Shown piece after piece: positions 5,495 through 12,302 of a stretch of 13,754 bases of DNA. Position 1 is the first letter of the stretch, and every line of letters begins with the position of its first letter. The notes under the pieces were generated by a model. That model was not told where the DNA came from, made no database searches, and was given only the letters and a program-made list of their open reading frames with translations. The translations under genes were made by a program, and so were the position numbers. This DNA is from Coriobacteriaceae bacterium (GTDB lineage Bacteria; Actinomycetota; Coriobacteriia; Coriobacteriales; UMGS124): NCBI GenBank assembly GCA_019420325.1, contig JAHZHK010000074.1, forward strand, positions 1 to 13,754, given 5' to 3'.

Positions 5495-7717
5495 ATGGTT
5501 TCGTATGCTATGGGCGCCATTGGCGCGGGGGCGTTGTGGGTTGCCTTTGCGGCCACCATCGGTGCCATCGTCTTGCTGATTGCAGGTCACCTCAAGGCCG
5601 GCAAGCCCGTTGGCAAAGGCGTAGCTAAGGCCGGCACGTCGAAGAATGCCGCCTCCCTGCGTGTGGGTCGTATCTGCGTTTTCGTCGCCATGTTCGCGCT
5701 GCTTCTGGCCTGCGGCATCATCGTCGAGGGTTTCTTTACGCACAACGTGGCCCTGTATTATGTCGCCACCCAGTATCCCACCGACACCGGATCGCTCTTC
5801 TGGTTCTACCAGCTCGCCGGCCTGTGGGCGGGACGTGCCGGGTCGCTTCTCACCTGGGCCTTCCTCATCAGCGCCTTTGCGGGCTATGTCGCCTGGCGTC
5901 GCCACAAGAACCCCGAGCGCCTTTCCGACGTCGCGCTCGTCATCATCATGGCGGTCCTTCTGCTCTTCATCGCTGTCATGCTGTTCAGCTCGGGCAACAA
6001 CCCCTTCATTCTTACTGATCGCGCCTACATCGACGAGGCCACCGGCTCCCTTGTCGGTCAGGCGACTGCTTGGGGCATGAACCCGCTGCTGCAGCACTGG
6101 GCCATGGCCATCCATCCGCCGACGCTGTTCATCGGCTATGCCGGAATGACCGTGCCGTTTGCCTACGCCATCGCCGCCCTTGTGTGCAACGACCCCTCCA
6201 AGCGCTGGGTCGAGCTCTGCCAGCGCATCGCCCTGTTCTCCTTCATCTTCCTCACCGTTGGCATCGGCCTGGGTGCCGTGTGGGCTTACGTCTGCCTGGG
6301 TTGGGGCGGCTATTGGGGCTGGGACCCTGTCGAGAATGCCTCGCTGCTGTCTTGGCTCGTCGCCGTCGCAATGATCCACACCTTCACCGTGTACCGTCGT
6401 CGCAACATGATGAAGGGCTGGGCCGTTTTCACTGCCACCCTTACGTTCGTCTTCGTCGTGCTCGGCACGTTCATCACCCGCTCGGGCCTCGTCGAGTCGG
6501 TCCATGCCTTCGACAACGACCCCGTGTCGCTCTATCTGTTCCTCGCTGTTATGCTCGGTGCTCTGATTGTGCTGCTCGTTGCCTGGATCATGCGTCGCCA
6601 GAGCTTCCAGAGCTCCGACGACATTGAGAAGGTCGTTTCCAAGAACGGTTCGTACTACCTCACGAACCTCGTCATGGTGTTCGCTGGCATCCTGCTTGCT
6701 TACCTCACTATCTCCAGCGCCCTGCCTAGCTGGCTGCCTGCCGGCGGTCTCACCATCGGCACGGGTGCCTATGAGACGGTCGCCCGCCCCTTGGGCGTCA
6801 TCCTGTGCGCCCTGGCTGCCGTGTGCCCCTTCCTCATGTGGAAGAAGACCGACGGCAAGCAGTTCTGGTCCAACATGCGCCTGCCGCTCATCATCGCGGC
6901 CGTGCTCGCCGTAGCCCTTATCGGCCACTGGGCCTTCAACCTGCTGCCCGCCTATGAGGCCAACCTCTCCCAGGCCGACACTGTCGCCGCCGCCGACCTG
7001 CAGAACATGGGTCCTGCCTGGTATTACAACGGCCTTGCGGTCATCGCCATGCTCGTGGGCTCGCTTCTCGTGGCCGACTCCGCCTACCTGGTCGTGCGCG
7101 GCGTGCGTGCCCGCATGAACAACAAGGGCGAGAGCCTGCCCGGCGCTATTGCCGGCATCGTGACCAAGACCCCTGCTCAGATGGGCGGTTACCTCACGCA
7201 CCTGGGCCTGGGCATCGTGCTCATCGGCCTTGTGGGCTCGGCCATGTACATCACCGACCGCACCTACATCTTCAACGAGGGCGACACGGCCCGCGTTGGT
7301 GCCTACACCCTCAAACTCACCGATGCCACCGAGGCTCATTACGACGAGCAGAACAACCGCCTTTCCGACGTGACCGTCGAGGTCTCTAAGGGCGGGCAGG
7401 TCATCGACACCTTGAACCCCGCGCTTGAGTGGACGGCCAAGAGCTACTACGGCCAGACCTTCGTCACCGCCTGTACTGTTTCCAACCCCTTCGAGGACCT
7501 CTTCGTGTCCTACCAGGGCTACAGCTCCTCGGGGTACATCGTCAACGCGCGCATCAACCCCATGATTTCGCTTGTGTGGGCGGGCTTCATCGTCATGACC
7601 ATCGGCATCGTCTGTGCTGCGGCTCCCAAGCGCGCCTCGATCAAGGACCAGCTCGAGGTTCTGCCCGGCGGCGCCGGCGAGCAGGGTGCGGCTGAGCCTG
7701 CCGAGCCGAAGGAGTAG
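5495..7717 (+). CDS. ccmF: cytochrome c heme lyase subunit CcmF
   Basis: 740-residue polytopic membrane protein of the heme-handling protein family; CcmF takes heme from holo-CcmE and joins it to apocytochrome c at the outer membrane face. The diagnostic tryptophan-rich WWD segment is GWGGYWGWDPVENASLLSW (269-287). The flanking external histidines are H207 in MAIHPPTLF and H295 in MIHTF, and H569 in YLTHLGLG matches the transmembrane histidine that holds a b-heme in E. coli CcmF. A large external segment (585-688) precedes the last helix, and the C terminus is a cytoplasmic tail rich in Gly, Glu, Ala and Pro. At 740 residues it is longer than E. coli CcmF (about 650), partly from a basic loop at 32-58 and the tail. 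The ATG at 5495 lies 7 bases after GGAGAGG; a TTG at 5489 is too close to that site. The ccmA start follows after 4 bases. Confidence 0.95.
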   Translation: MVSYAMGAIGAGALWVAFAATIGAIVLLIAGHLKAGKPVGKGVAKAGTSKNAASLRVGRICVFVAMFALLLACGIIVEGFFTHNVALYYVATQYPTDTGSLFWFYQLAGLWAGRAGSLLTWAFLISAFAGYVAWRRHKNPERLSDVALVIIMAVLLLFIAVMLFSSGNNPFILTDRAYIDEATGSLVGQATAWGMNPLLQHWAMAIHPPTLFIGYAGMTVPFAYAIAALVCNDPSKRWVELCQRIALFSFIFLTVGIGLGAVWAYVCLGWGGYWGWDPVENASLLSWLVAVAMIHTFTVYRRRNMMKGWAVFTATLTFVFVVLGTFITRSGLVESVHAFDNDPVSLYLFLAVMLGALIVLLVAWIMRRQSFQSSDDIEKVVSKNGSYYLTNLVMVFAGILLAYLTISSALPSWLPAGGLTIGTGAYETVARPLGVILCALAAVCPFLMWKKTDGKQFWSNMRLPLIIAAVLAVALIGHWAFNLLPAYEANLSQADTVAAADLQNMGPAWYYNGLAVIAMLVGSLLVADSAYLVVRGVRARMNNKGESLPGAIAGIVTKTPAQMGGYLTHLGLGIVLIGLVGSAMYITDRTYIFNEGDTARVGAYTLKLTDATEAHYDEQNNRLSDVTVEVSKGGQVIDTLNPALEWTAKSYYGQTFVTACTVSNPFEDLFVSYQGYSSSGYIVNARINPMISLVWAGFIVMTIGIVCAAAPKRASIKDQLEVLPGGAGEQGAAEPAEPKE

Positions 7718-7721
7718 CCCC

Positions 7722-8441
7722 ATGGTGGAGACCCCCGCGCTTGCGGTGCATGACATCAAGAAGGCGTTCGGGACCCGTCGCGCGCTCGACGGCGTCTCGT
7801 TCGACCTCCCACAGGGTGCGTTCCTTTCCATCTTCGGGCCCAACGGCGCAGGCAAGACCACGCTTTTGCGCATCTTGTCCACTGTGAGTCGTCCCACTGC
7901 CGGCAGTCTCACCATGCTTGGCATCGACGCGCTCGAGAACCCCGAGGAGCTGCGCGGCCGCATCGGGCTCATCTCGCACAAGCCTATGGTGTACGGCGAC
8001 CTCACGGCCATGGAGAACCTTGAGTTCTTCGCCAAGCTCTACGGCGTGCCCGACGCGCGCAACCGCATCCTCGACTTGCTCGAGCTCGTCGAGCTCGACC
8101 ACAGGCGAAACGACGCGGCCCGCACGTTCTCCCGCGGCATGACCCAGCGCCTTTCCATCGCACGCGCTCTTATCAACGACCCGGCGATCGTGCTGCTCGA
8201 TGAGCCGTACTCAGGCTTGGACCCGCATGCCATGCAGCTCTTCGACGAGCTCATCGCGCGCGTGCGTCAGGGCCGCACCTTCGTCATGGTCTCTCATGAC
8301 CTCGACAAGGGCTATGAGCTGGCATCGCACGCCCTCATCCTGGCTGCGGGCCGCGTGGTGTGTTTCGACGAGAAGGCTGCGCTCGAGCGCGAGGCGTTCC
8401 GCAGACTGTATCTGTCTACCGTCGGAATGGGGGTGGCTTAA
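7722..8441 (+). CDS. ccmA: heme exporter ATP-binding protein CcmA
   Basis: 239-residue ABC ATPase, the cytoplasmic motor of the CcmABCD complex, which releases holo-CcmE from CcmC using ATP. Walker A is GPNGAGKTT (39-47), the signature is TFSRGMTQR (135-143), Walker B is AIVLLDEP (155-162) followed by YSGLD, and the switch histidine is H192 in MVSHD. SRGMTQR in place of LSGGQ is common in CcmA-like ATPases. ABC domains are hard to tell apart by sequence alone; assignment rests on location between ccmF and ccmB. The ribosome binding site AAGGAG sits on the ccmF stop region, 7 bases before the ATG. The frame is open upstream to 7614 inside ccmF, which is rejected. Confidence 0.93.
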   Translation: MVETPALAVHDIKKAFGTRRALDGVSFDLPQGAFLSIFGPNGAGKTTLLRILSTVSRPTAGSLTMLGIDALENPEELRGRIGLISHKPMVYGDLTAMENLEFFAKLYGVPDARNRILDLLELVELDHRRNDAARTFSRGMTQRLSIARALINDPAIVLLDEPYSGLDPHAMQLFDELIARVRQGRTFVMVSHDLDKGYELASHALILAAGRVVCFDEKAALEREAFRRLYLSTVGMGVA

Positions 8442-8445
8442 GACT

Positions 8446-9195
8446 ATGGCTTCCAACTGCTCTTCTGCTGGCCAGGCCAGTGGGGCCGCCCTTCCTCGCG
8501 TGAGCTTCTGGGCTCAGTACAAGGCGCTTCTGGTCAAAGATGTGCGCATGGAGCTACGCACGCGCGACATGATCGTCTCCATGGGCGTCTACGCACTGCT
8601 TGTGCTCACGGTCTACGGCGCGACGATGTCCCAGACCGGCGACGCCTTCGACATCTTGTCCGTGGCGGCAGGCTTACTGTGGGCGATGATCGTCTTCACC
8701 TCGCTTCTGGGCCTCAACCGTTCCTTCGCCAACGAGGTGGAGAACGGCTGCCTTGAAGGCGTCTTGCTTGCCCCCATCTCCCGTGCTGCGATTTACCTGG
8801 CCAAGATGACCTCCAACCTGCTGTTCCTCTGCGTGGTGGAGCTCATCGCCGTGCCGCTGTTCTTCGTGTTCTTCCTCTCGGGGGCGACGCTTGCCGACAC
8901 GACGCCCTACATCGTGCTTCCGCTGCTCGTTGGCTCGATCGGCATTGCCGGCGTGGGCACCTTCCTGTCCACGATGACGATGGACACGCGTGGCAAGGAC
9001 GTGCTGCTCGCGATTCTCTTCATCCCGGTCATCTTCCCGCTGCTGTACGCGTGTGTGAGCGCCACCTCGGTTGCCCTGCTCGGCGTGGAGGGGCAGATGG
9101 TCACGTTCTGGCGCAGCCTTATGCTGGCGGGCGGTTACGACGTCATCATGGTGGCCGCTGCTTGGGGCCTCTACGAGTTCATTGTGAACTCCTAG
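8446..9195 (+). CDS. ccmB: heme exporter permease CcmB
   Basis: 249-residue membrane subunit of the CcmABCD complex with about six hydrophobic helices (near 45-60, 72-90, 118-142, 152-178, 186-210 and 228-247). The amphipathic start QYKALLVKDVRMELRTRD (24-41) and the segment FANEVENGCLEGVLLAPISR (93-112) fit CcmB. No ATPase or enzyme motif is present. Start choice: the ATG at 8446 lies 4 bases after the ccmA stop and gives family-like length with a 20-residue N-terminal extension; the Shine-Dalgarno sequence is weak (GGGGGTGG inside the ccmA end), so translation is probably coupled to ccmA. The open frame back to 8200 lies in ccmA. Similar ABC-2 permeases exist, but position between ccmA and ccmC supports CcmB. 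Confidence 0.9.
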   Translation: MASNCSSAGQASGAALPRVSFWAQYKALLVKDVRMELRTRDMIVSMGVYALLVLTVYGATMSQTGDAFDILSVAAGLLWAMIVFTSLLGLNRSFANEVENGCLEGVLLAPISRAAIYLAKMTSNLLFLCVVELIAVPLFFVFFLSGATLADTTPYIVLPLLVGSIGIAGVGTFLSTMTMDTRGKDVLLAILFIPVIFPLLYACVSATSVALLGVEGQMVTFWRSLMLAGGYDVIMVAAAWGLYEFIVNS

Positions 9196-9272
9196 GCATC
9201 TGCCAGCCCTTTTGGTCGGTGTCCGCTGCCATGTGCGCCGTGGTGGCATGTCTTATAGAAAGGAACCTTGTC

Positions 9273-10040
9273 ATGGCACAAACCGAATCGAAGGTGAAGA
9301 GGCGCTTTGACTGGGGAACGGCTGGCGTCGTCTCCCTGGTCGTGGGGCTTCTGCTCACGACATTCGATTTTCTCTGGGCGCTTCTCAAGGCACCCATGGT
9401 CAACGGCGACCTCGAGCTCAGCCAGACCTATGTCATCGGTGGCGTCGTCATCGACCACATGCAGGTGCTCACGCAGAAGATCTTTTACTTCCACGTGCCT
9501 GTTGCCATCGTCTCGTTCATCTTCATTATCGTAGCGGCAGTCTATGCCGTGCTCTACCTGGTGAAGAAGGAGGCCCGCTACGACCTGCGCAGCAAGACCT
9601 GCATGGTTATCGCCCTTGTCTTCATCTGCGCCACCATGGCTTCGGGCGACACGTGGACCCGCGCCGAGTGGGGTGTGTGGTGGACTTGGGATCCGCGCCT
9701 CACCACGTACTTCATCCTCACGATGCTCACGCTGGCCTACTTCATCCTGCGTGCCGCCATCGACGACCCCGAGCGTCGCGCGCGTCTGTCGGGTGTCTTC
9801 TCCATCCTTGCTGCCATCGACGCGCCCATCTCGTACTTCATCACGCGCATGGTGCCCTCCTCGCTGCATCCGGTGATCTCGTACTCCGGCCTTGAGCCCG
9901 CCATGCTTATCCCGTTCATCTGCGGCATCTTCGGCATGATGTTCGTGGCTTTCGGCCTCTATCACCTGGCGCTGAGGACTGCCGAGCAGTCCGAGGAGCT
10001 CGCCGAGCTCAAGCAGCGCTGGGAAGACCTTTCTTGCTAA
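9273..10040 (+). CDS. ccmC: heme handling protein CcmC
   Basis: 255-residue membrane protein of the heme-handling family. CcmC binds heme through its WWD segment and two external histidines and loads it onto CcmE. Here the WWD segment is EWGVWWTWDPRLT (132-144), with H74 in IFYFHVPVA and H199 in SSLHPV as the expected axial ligands. Six helices are visible, and the C-terminal tail after about 235 is short and charged. Length suits the family (about 220-255). The ATG at 9273 follows AGAAAGGA at about 8 bases. The 77-base gap after ccmB contains TGCCA (9227-9231) pairing with TGGCA (9244-9248) over a 12-base loop, possibly a weak mRNA hairpin; no promoter is evident, so it likely remains in the ccm operon. 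The CcsA family is related, but neighbours favour CcmC. Confidence 0.95.
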   Translation: MAQTESKVKRRFDWGTAGVVSLVVGLLLTTFDFLWALLKAPMVNGDLELSQTYVIGGVVIDHMQVLTQKIFYFHVPVAIVSFIFIIVAAVYAVLYLVKKEARYDLRSKTCMVIALVFICATMASGDTWTRAEWGVWWTWDPRLTTYFILTMLTLAYFILRAAIDDPERRARLSGVFSILAAIDAPISYFITRMVPSSLHPVISYSGLEPAMLIPFICGIFGMMFVAFGLYHLALRTAEQSEELAELKQRWEDLSC

Positions 10041-10088
10041 TCTTGGCCGCCGCCTGTCGTTTCGTCGTATCTAGCAAAGGAGCCAACC

Positions 10089-10277
10089 ATGGATCCCGTT
10101 CTTGCCGAGCTTTACACCAATATCGACGCTGCCCCGTATCTCATCGCCGGCTACGCGCTCATTTGGGTTATCCTTCTCGTGTTCGCCATCGTGATGCTGA
10201 GCCGCACGAAGAAGACTCAGAAGGACATCGACGCCCTGAGGGAGGCCATCGAGCGTCGCGAGCGCAAGGAGGAATAG
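10089..10277 (+). CDS. ccmD: CcmD-like small membrane protein
   Basis: 62-residue protein with one central hydrophobic helix (about 17-37, AGYALIWVILLVFAIVMLS) and a charged C-terminal tail (38-62) likely to be cytoplasmic and helical. CcmD proteins are tiny single-helix partners that keep CcmABC together and help release holo-CcmE. The order YLIAGYALIWV followed by a basic tail resembles CcmD, whose sequences are poorly conserved, so size, topology and location right after ccmC carry the call. The ribosome binding site AAAGGAG lies about 8 bases before the ATG. The stop codon lies within the ribosome binding site region of the next gene, 5 bases ahead of its ATG. Confidence 0.8.
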   Translation: MDPVLAELYTNIDAAPYLIAGYALIWVILLVFAIVMLSRTKKTQKDIDALREAIERRERKEE

Positions 10278-10282
10278 AGCGT

Positions 10283-11974
10283 ATGGGCGTACTCAAGGAC
10301 ATGGTGTTTCCTGCCGAGATGGGTCGCGACGAGTACCGGGCTCGGCGCGAGGAGCTGGAGACGCGCCTGGCGCTTCTCCAGCAACATGCCATCAAGGCAA
10401 ACATGGGCACGGTCATCCTCTTTGAGGGTTGGGGCGCTTCAGGCAAGGGAAGCCGCATCTCCGACCTCGTGGTCGACCTTGACTCGCGCGCCTACAGCGT
10501 GCACACGATGGAAGAGCCCGTGGGCTACGAGGGACGCCTGCCCTTTATGGCGCGCTATTGGATGCGCCTGGGCAAGCGGGGCACCATGACCATCTTCGAC
10601 CAGGCCTACTACGACGAGCTGTCGCGCGCCTGGGTGGAGGACGTGCGTCTGCAGGGTGACCCGAGTCAAGACAGCGCCGCGCGCGTGCAAATGGCAGCCC
10701 GGGCAGACCAGCGTGTGCGCGAACACATCAAGTCTGCCCGCGCTTTTGAGCGCCAGCTCACCGACGACGGCTTCATCATCGTGAAGTTCTTCCTGCACAT
10801 CACCCGCAAGATGCAGTCGCGTCGGCTCATGGAGCTCATGGCTGACGAGGCGAGCGCCTGGAAGGTCGACCAGTCCGACATTCGTCAGATTCAGCACTAC
10901 GACGAGTATGTGCAGGTCTACGAGCGCTGGCTTGGCAGCGATTCCGCCAAGGACCAATGGTGCCTGGTGCCCGCGGAATTCCGTCGCAACTCTAACATCC
11001 AGATCATGGAGGAGCTTGCCCGGCGCATGGAGCAGGGCCTGCGCGCCCGCGGCATCGACCCCGACCAGCCCATCGGCCAGGGCGAGGCGCTCGAGACGCC
11101 CGCCGGCGGCGCTGCCGCAGCTCCGTCTGCTGCACCGGAAGAGCCCGTCGAGATTCTCAGCGAGCCCGAGATCCTTGCCCGCGAGGTAAAGAAGGCCAAG
11201 CGCCGTATGGGAGACGCGAGCAAGCTTACCTCGAGGTTTGAGTTGGAGACGGTGCCCGATTTGGCCCGCTCGCGCCGTAAGCCCCACGAGATGGACAGCG
11301 ACGACGAGTACCACCATGAGCTGAAGCGCGAGCAGGAGAAGCTGGCGCGTCTGTCGCTTGAGATGTACCGTCATAGGGTTCCTCTCATCGTGGCTTACGA
11401 GGGGTGGGACGCCGCCGGCAAGGGCGGCAACATCAAGCGCCTCGCCGCCGCCATGGATGCGCGCGGCTATCGCGTGAACCCCATCGGCCCGGCCTCGCGC
11501 GACGAGCTTGCCCGTCCCTTCTTGTGGCGCTTCTGGAACCGCCTGCCGCGCTCGGGCCACACCGCCATCTTCGACCGCACCTGGTATGGTCGCGTGCTTG
11601 TGGAGCGCATCGAGGGGTTTGCGACCAAGGACGAGTGGCGCCGCGCCTACGACGAGATCAACGAGTTCGAGGATGACCTGCGTATCTGGGGTGCCGTGCT
11701 CGTGAAGTTCTGGATCGACGTGAGTCCGGCCGAGCAGCTTGCGCGCTTCGAGTCGCGCCAGGCCGATCCTGCTCGCCGCTGGAAGATCACGCCCGATGAT
11801 TGGCGCAACCGCGCCAAGAACGACCTGTACTACGAGTGCGTCGACGACATGGTGCGTCTTACGTCCACTCCCTATGCGCCGTGGCACATCATTCAGTCCG
11901 ACGACAAGCGCTATGCGCGCGTCAAGGCACTCAAGATTGTGAACAAGGCTTTGTCGGAGCGACTCGAGTTGTAA
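10283..11974 (+). CDS. two-domain PPK2 family polyphosphate:nucleotide phosphotransferase (PAP-like)
   Basis: 563-residue cytoplasmic protein with two PPK2-type P-loop domains, the arrangement of class II polyphosphate:AMP phosphotransferases, which make ADP from AMP and polyphosphate. Domain 1 (about 38-245) has P-loop GWGASGKGS (49-57) and Walker B-like IFDQAYYDE (104-112). A linker rich in Ala, Pro and Glu (260-300) follows. Domain 2 (about 340-560) has the consensus P-loop GWDAAGKGG (374-382), FLWRFWNRLP (413-422), IFDRTWYGRVLVER (429-442) and YYECVDDM. In domain 1 the P-loop Asp is Gly and the FDR-WY-R motif is FDQAYYDE, so the C-terminal domain is probably the catalytic one. AMP preference is inferred from architecture only. 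An excellent AAGGAGG overlaps the ccmD end, 10 bases before the ATG, indicating coupling; the frame back to 10034 is spurious. Confidence 0.9.
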   Translation: MGVLKDMVFPAEMGRDEYRARREELETRLALLQQHAIKANMGTVILFEGWGASGKGSRISDLVVDLDSRAYSVHTMEEPVGYEGRLPFMARYWMRLGKRGTMTIFDQAYYDELSRAWVEDVRLQGDPSQDSAARVQMAARADQRVREHIKSARAFERQLTDDGFIIVKFFLHITRKMQSRRLMELMADEASAWKVDQSDIRQIQHYDEYVQVYERWLGSDSAKDQWCLVPAEFRRNSNIQIMEELARRMEQGLRARGIDPDQPIGQGEALETPAGGAAAAPSAAPEEPVEILSEPEILAREVKKAKRRMGDASKLTSRFELETVPDLARSRRKPHEMDSDDEYHHELKREQEKLARLSLEMYRHRVPLIVAYEGWDAAGKGGNIKRLAAAMDARGYRVNPIGPASRDELARPFLWRFWNRLPRSGHTAIFDRTWYGRVLVERIEGFATKDEWRRAYDEINEFEDDLRIWGAVLVKFWIDVSPAEQLARFESRQADPARRWKITPDDWRNRAKNDLYYECVDDMVRLTSTPYAPWHIIQSDDKRYARVKALKIVNKALSERLEL

Positions 11975-11990
11975 AGAATCGCTGATGGTC

Positions 11991-12019
11991 TTGCACAACT
12001 GCAAGTGATTGTGCATAAT
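11991..12019 (+). promoter_or_regulatory. promoter of tRNA-Glu, with an overlapping inverted repeat
   Basis: TTGCAC (-35, 11991-11996), a 17-base spacer and CATAAT (-10, 12014-12019) give a good sigma-70-type promoter with transcription starting near 12026, five bases before the mature tRNA. TGCACAA (11992-11998) and TTGTGCA (12009-12015) are perfect inverted arms that overlap both promoter elements, which would allow a repressor to block polymerase. Confidence 0.7.
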
Positions 12020-12030
12020 GTACGTCCGCT

Positions 12031-12107
12031 GTCCCCATCGTCTAGCGGCCTAGGACGTCGCCCTTTCAAGGCGAAGATCGCGGGTTCGAACCCCGCTGGG
12101 GGCACCA
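12031..12107 (+). tRNA. tRNA-Glu (anticodon UUC), CCA encoded
   Basis: The cloverleaf folds fully. The acceptor stem is GTCCCCA with TGGGGGC (one G-T pair), the D arm is GTCT with GGAC, the anticodon stem is TCGCC with GGCGA around the loop CTTTCAA (anticodon TTC), and the T arm is GCGGG with CCCGC around TTCGAAC. Discriminator A and a genomic CCA end at 12107. It lies 56 bases after the ppk2 stop, has its own promoter, and is followed by a strong terminator, so it forms a single-gene transcription unit. It delivers glutamate to ribosomes and is also the type of tRNA used to start tetrapyrrole (heme) synthesis by the C5 route; whether that route exists here cannot be seen. Confidence 0.97.
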
Positions 12108-12120
12108 TTTGTCTCTTAGA

Positions 12121-12155
12121 AAGCCCGCAACGCGCATGCGCTGCGGGCTTTTTTT
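12121..12155 (+). terminator. strong intrinsic terminator after tRNA-Glu
   Basis: AAGCCCGCA (12121-12129) pairs perfectly with TGCGGGCTT (12142-12150), and an inner GCGCATGCGC (12132-12141) palindrome can add stability. Seven Ts follow on the 3' arm (12149-12155), then G and four more Ts. Confidence 0.92.
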
Positions 12156-12237
12156 GTTTTGTGCCCGCTTCAGGGATGCCCTTGTTGTGCGATGTGGGCG
12201 CTCAGCCCTCGTGAGTCGTTCGCTTTGAGGGATGATG

Positions 12238-12300
12238 ATGCAAACGTCTGTGTGCGGGGTGGACCTGTCGTCTGCTCCGTGCTGTGCGAAAGGGGTATGA
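12238..12300 (+). CDS. possible 20-codon upstream ORF / leader peptide
   Basis: A short frame begins at three consecutive ATGs (12232, 12235, 12238) and runs to a TGA at 12298-12300, giving 20 residues from the third ATG, four of them cysteine. GAGGG (12227-12231) is 6 bases before the third ATG. Its stop overlaps an ATG at 12297 (ATGA) of the next gene, the classic coupling arrangement. It may be a chance frame in a leader; nothing is recognised in the peptide. Confidence 0.2.
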   Translation: MQTSVCGVDLSSAPCCAKGV

Positions 12301-12302
12301 CC

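Noticed and set aside
5327..8035. Open frame of 902 codons on the minus strand, antisense to ccmE, ccmF and ccmA
   Set aside because: It lies opposite recognisable conserved genes, its translation is rich in Gly/His/Asp/Glu/Ala without domain-like pattern, and GC-rich codon bias commonly keeps the complementary frame open.
10439..12016. Minus-strand open frame of 525 codons opposite ppk2
   Set aside because: Antisense shadow of a conserved gene in the same codon-bias-driven frame; it also starts near the tRNA promoter with no ribosome binding site that I can support.
12031..12155. tRNA-Glu as an integration (att) site
   Set aside because: No integrase, no repeated tRNA 3' end and no foreign-looking genes are seen on either side.
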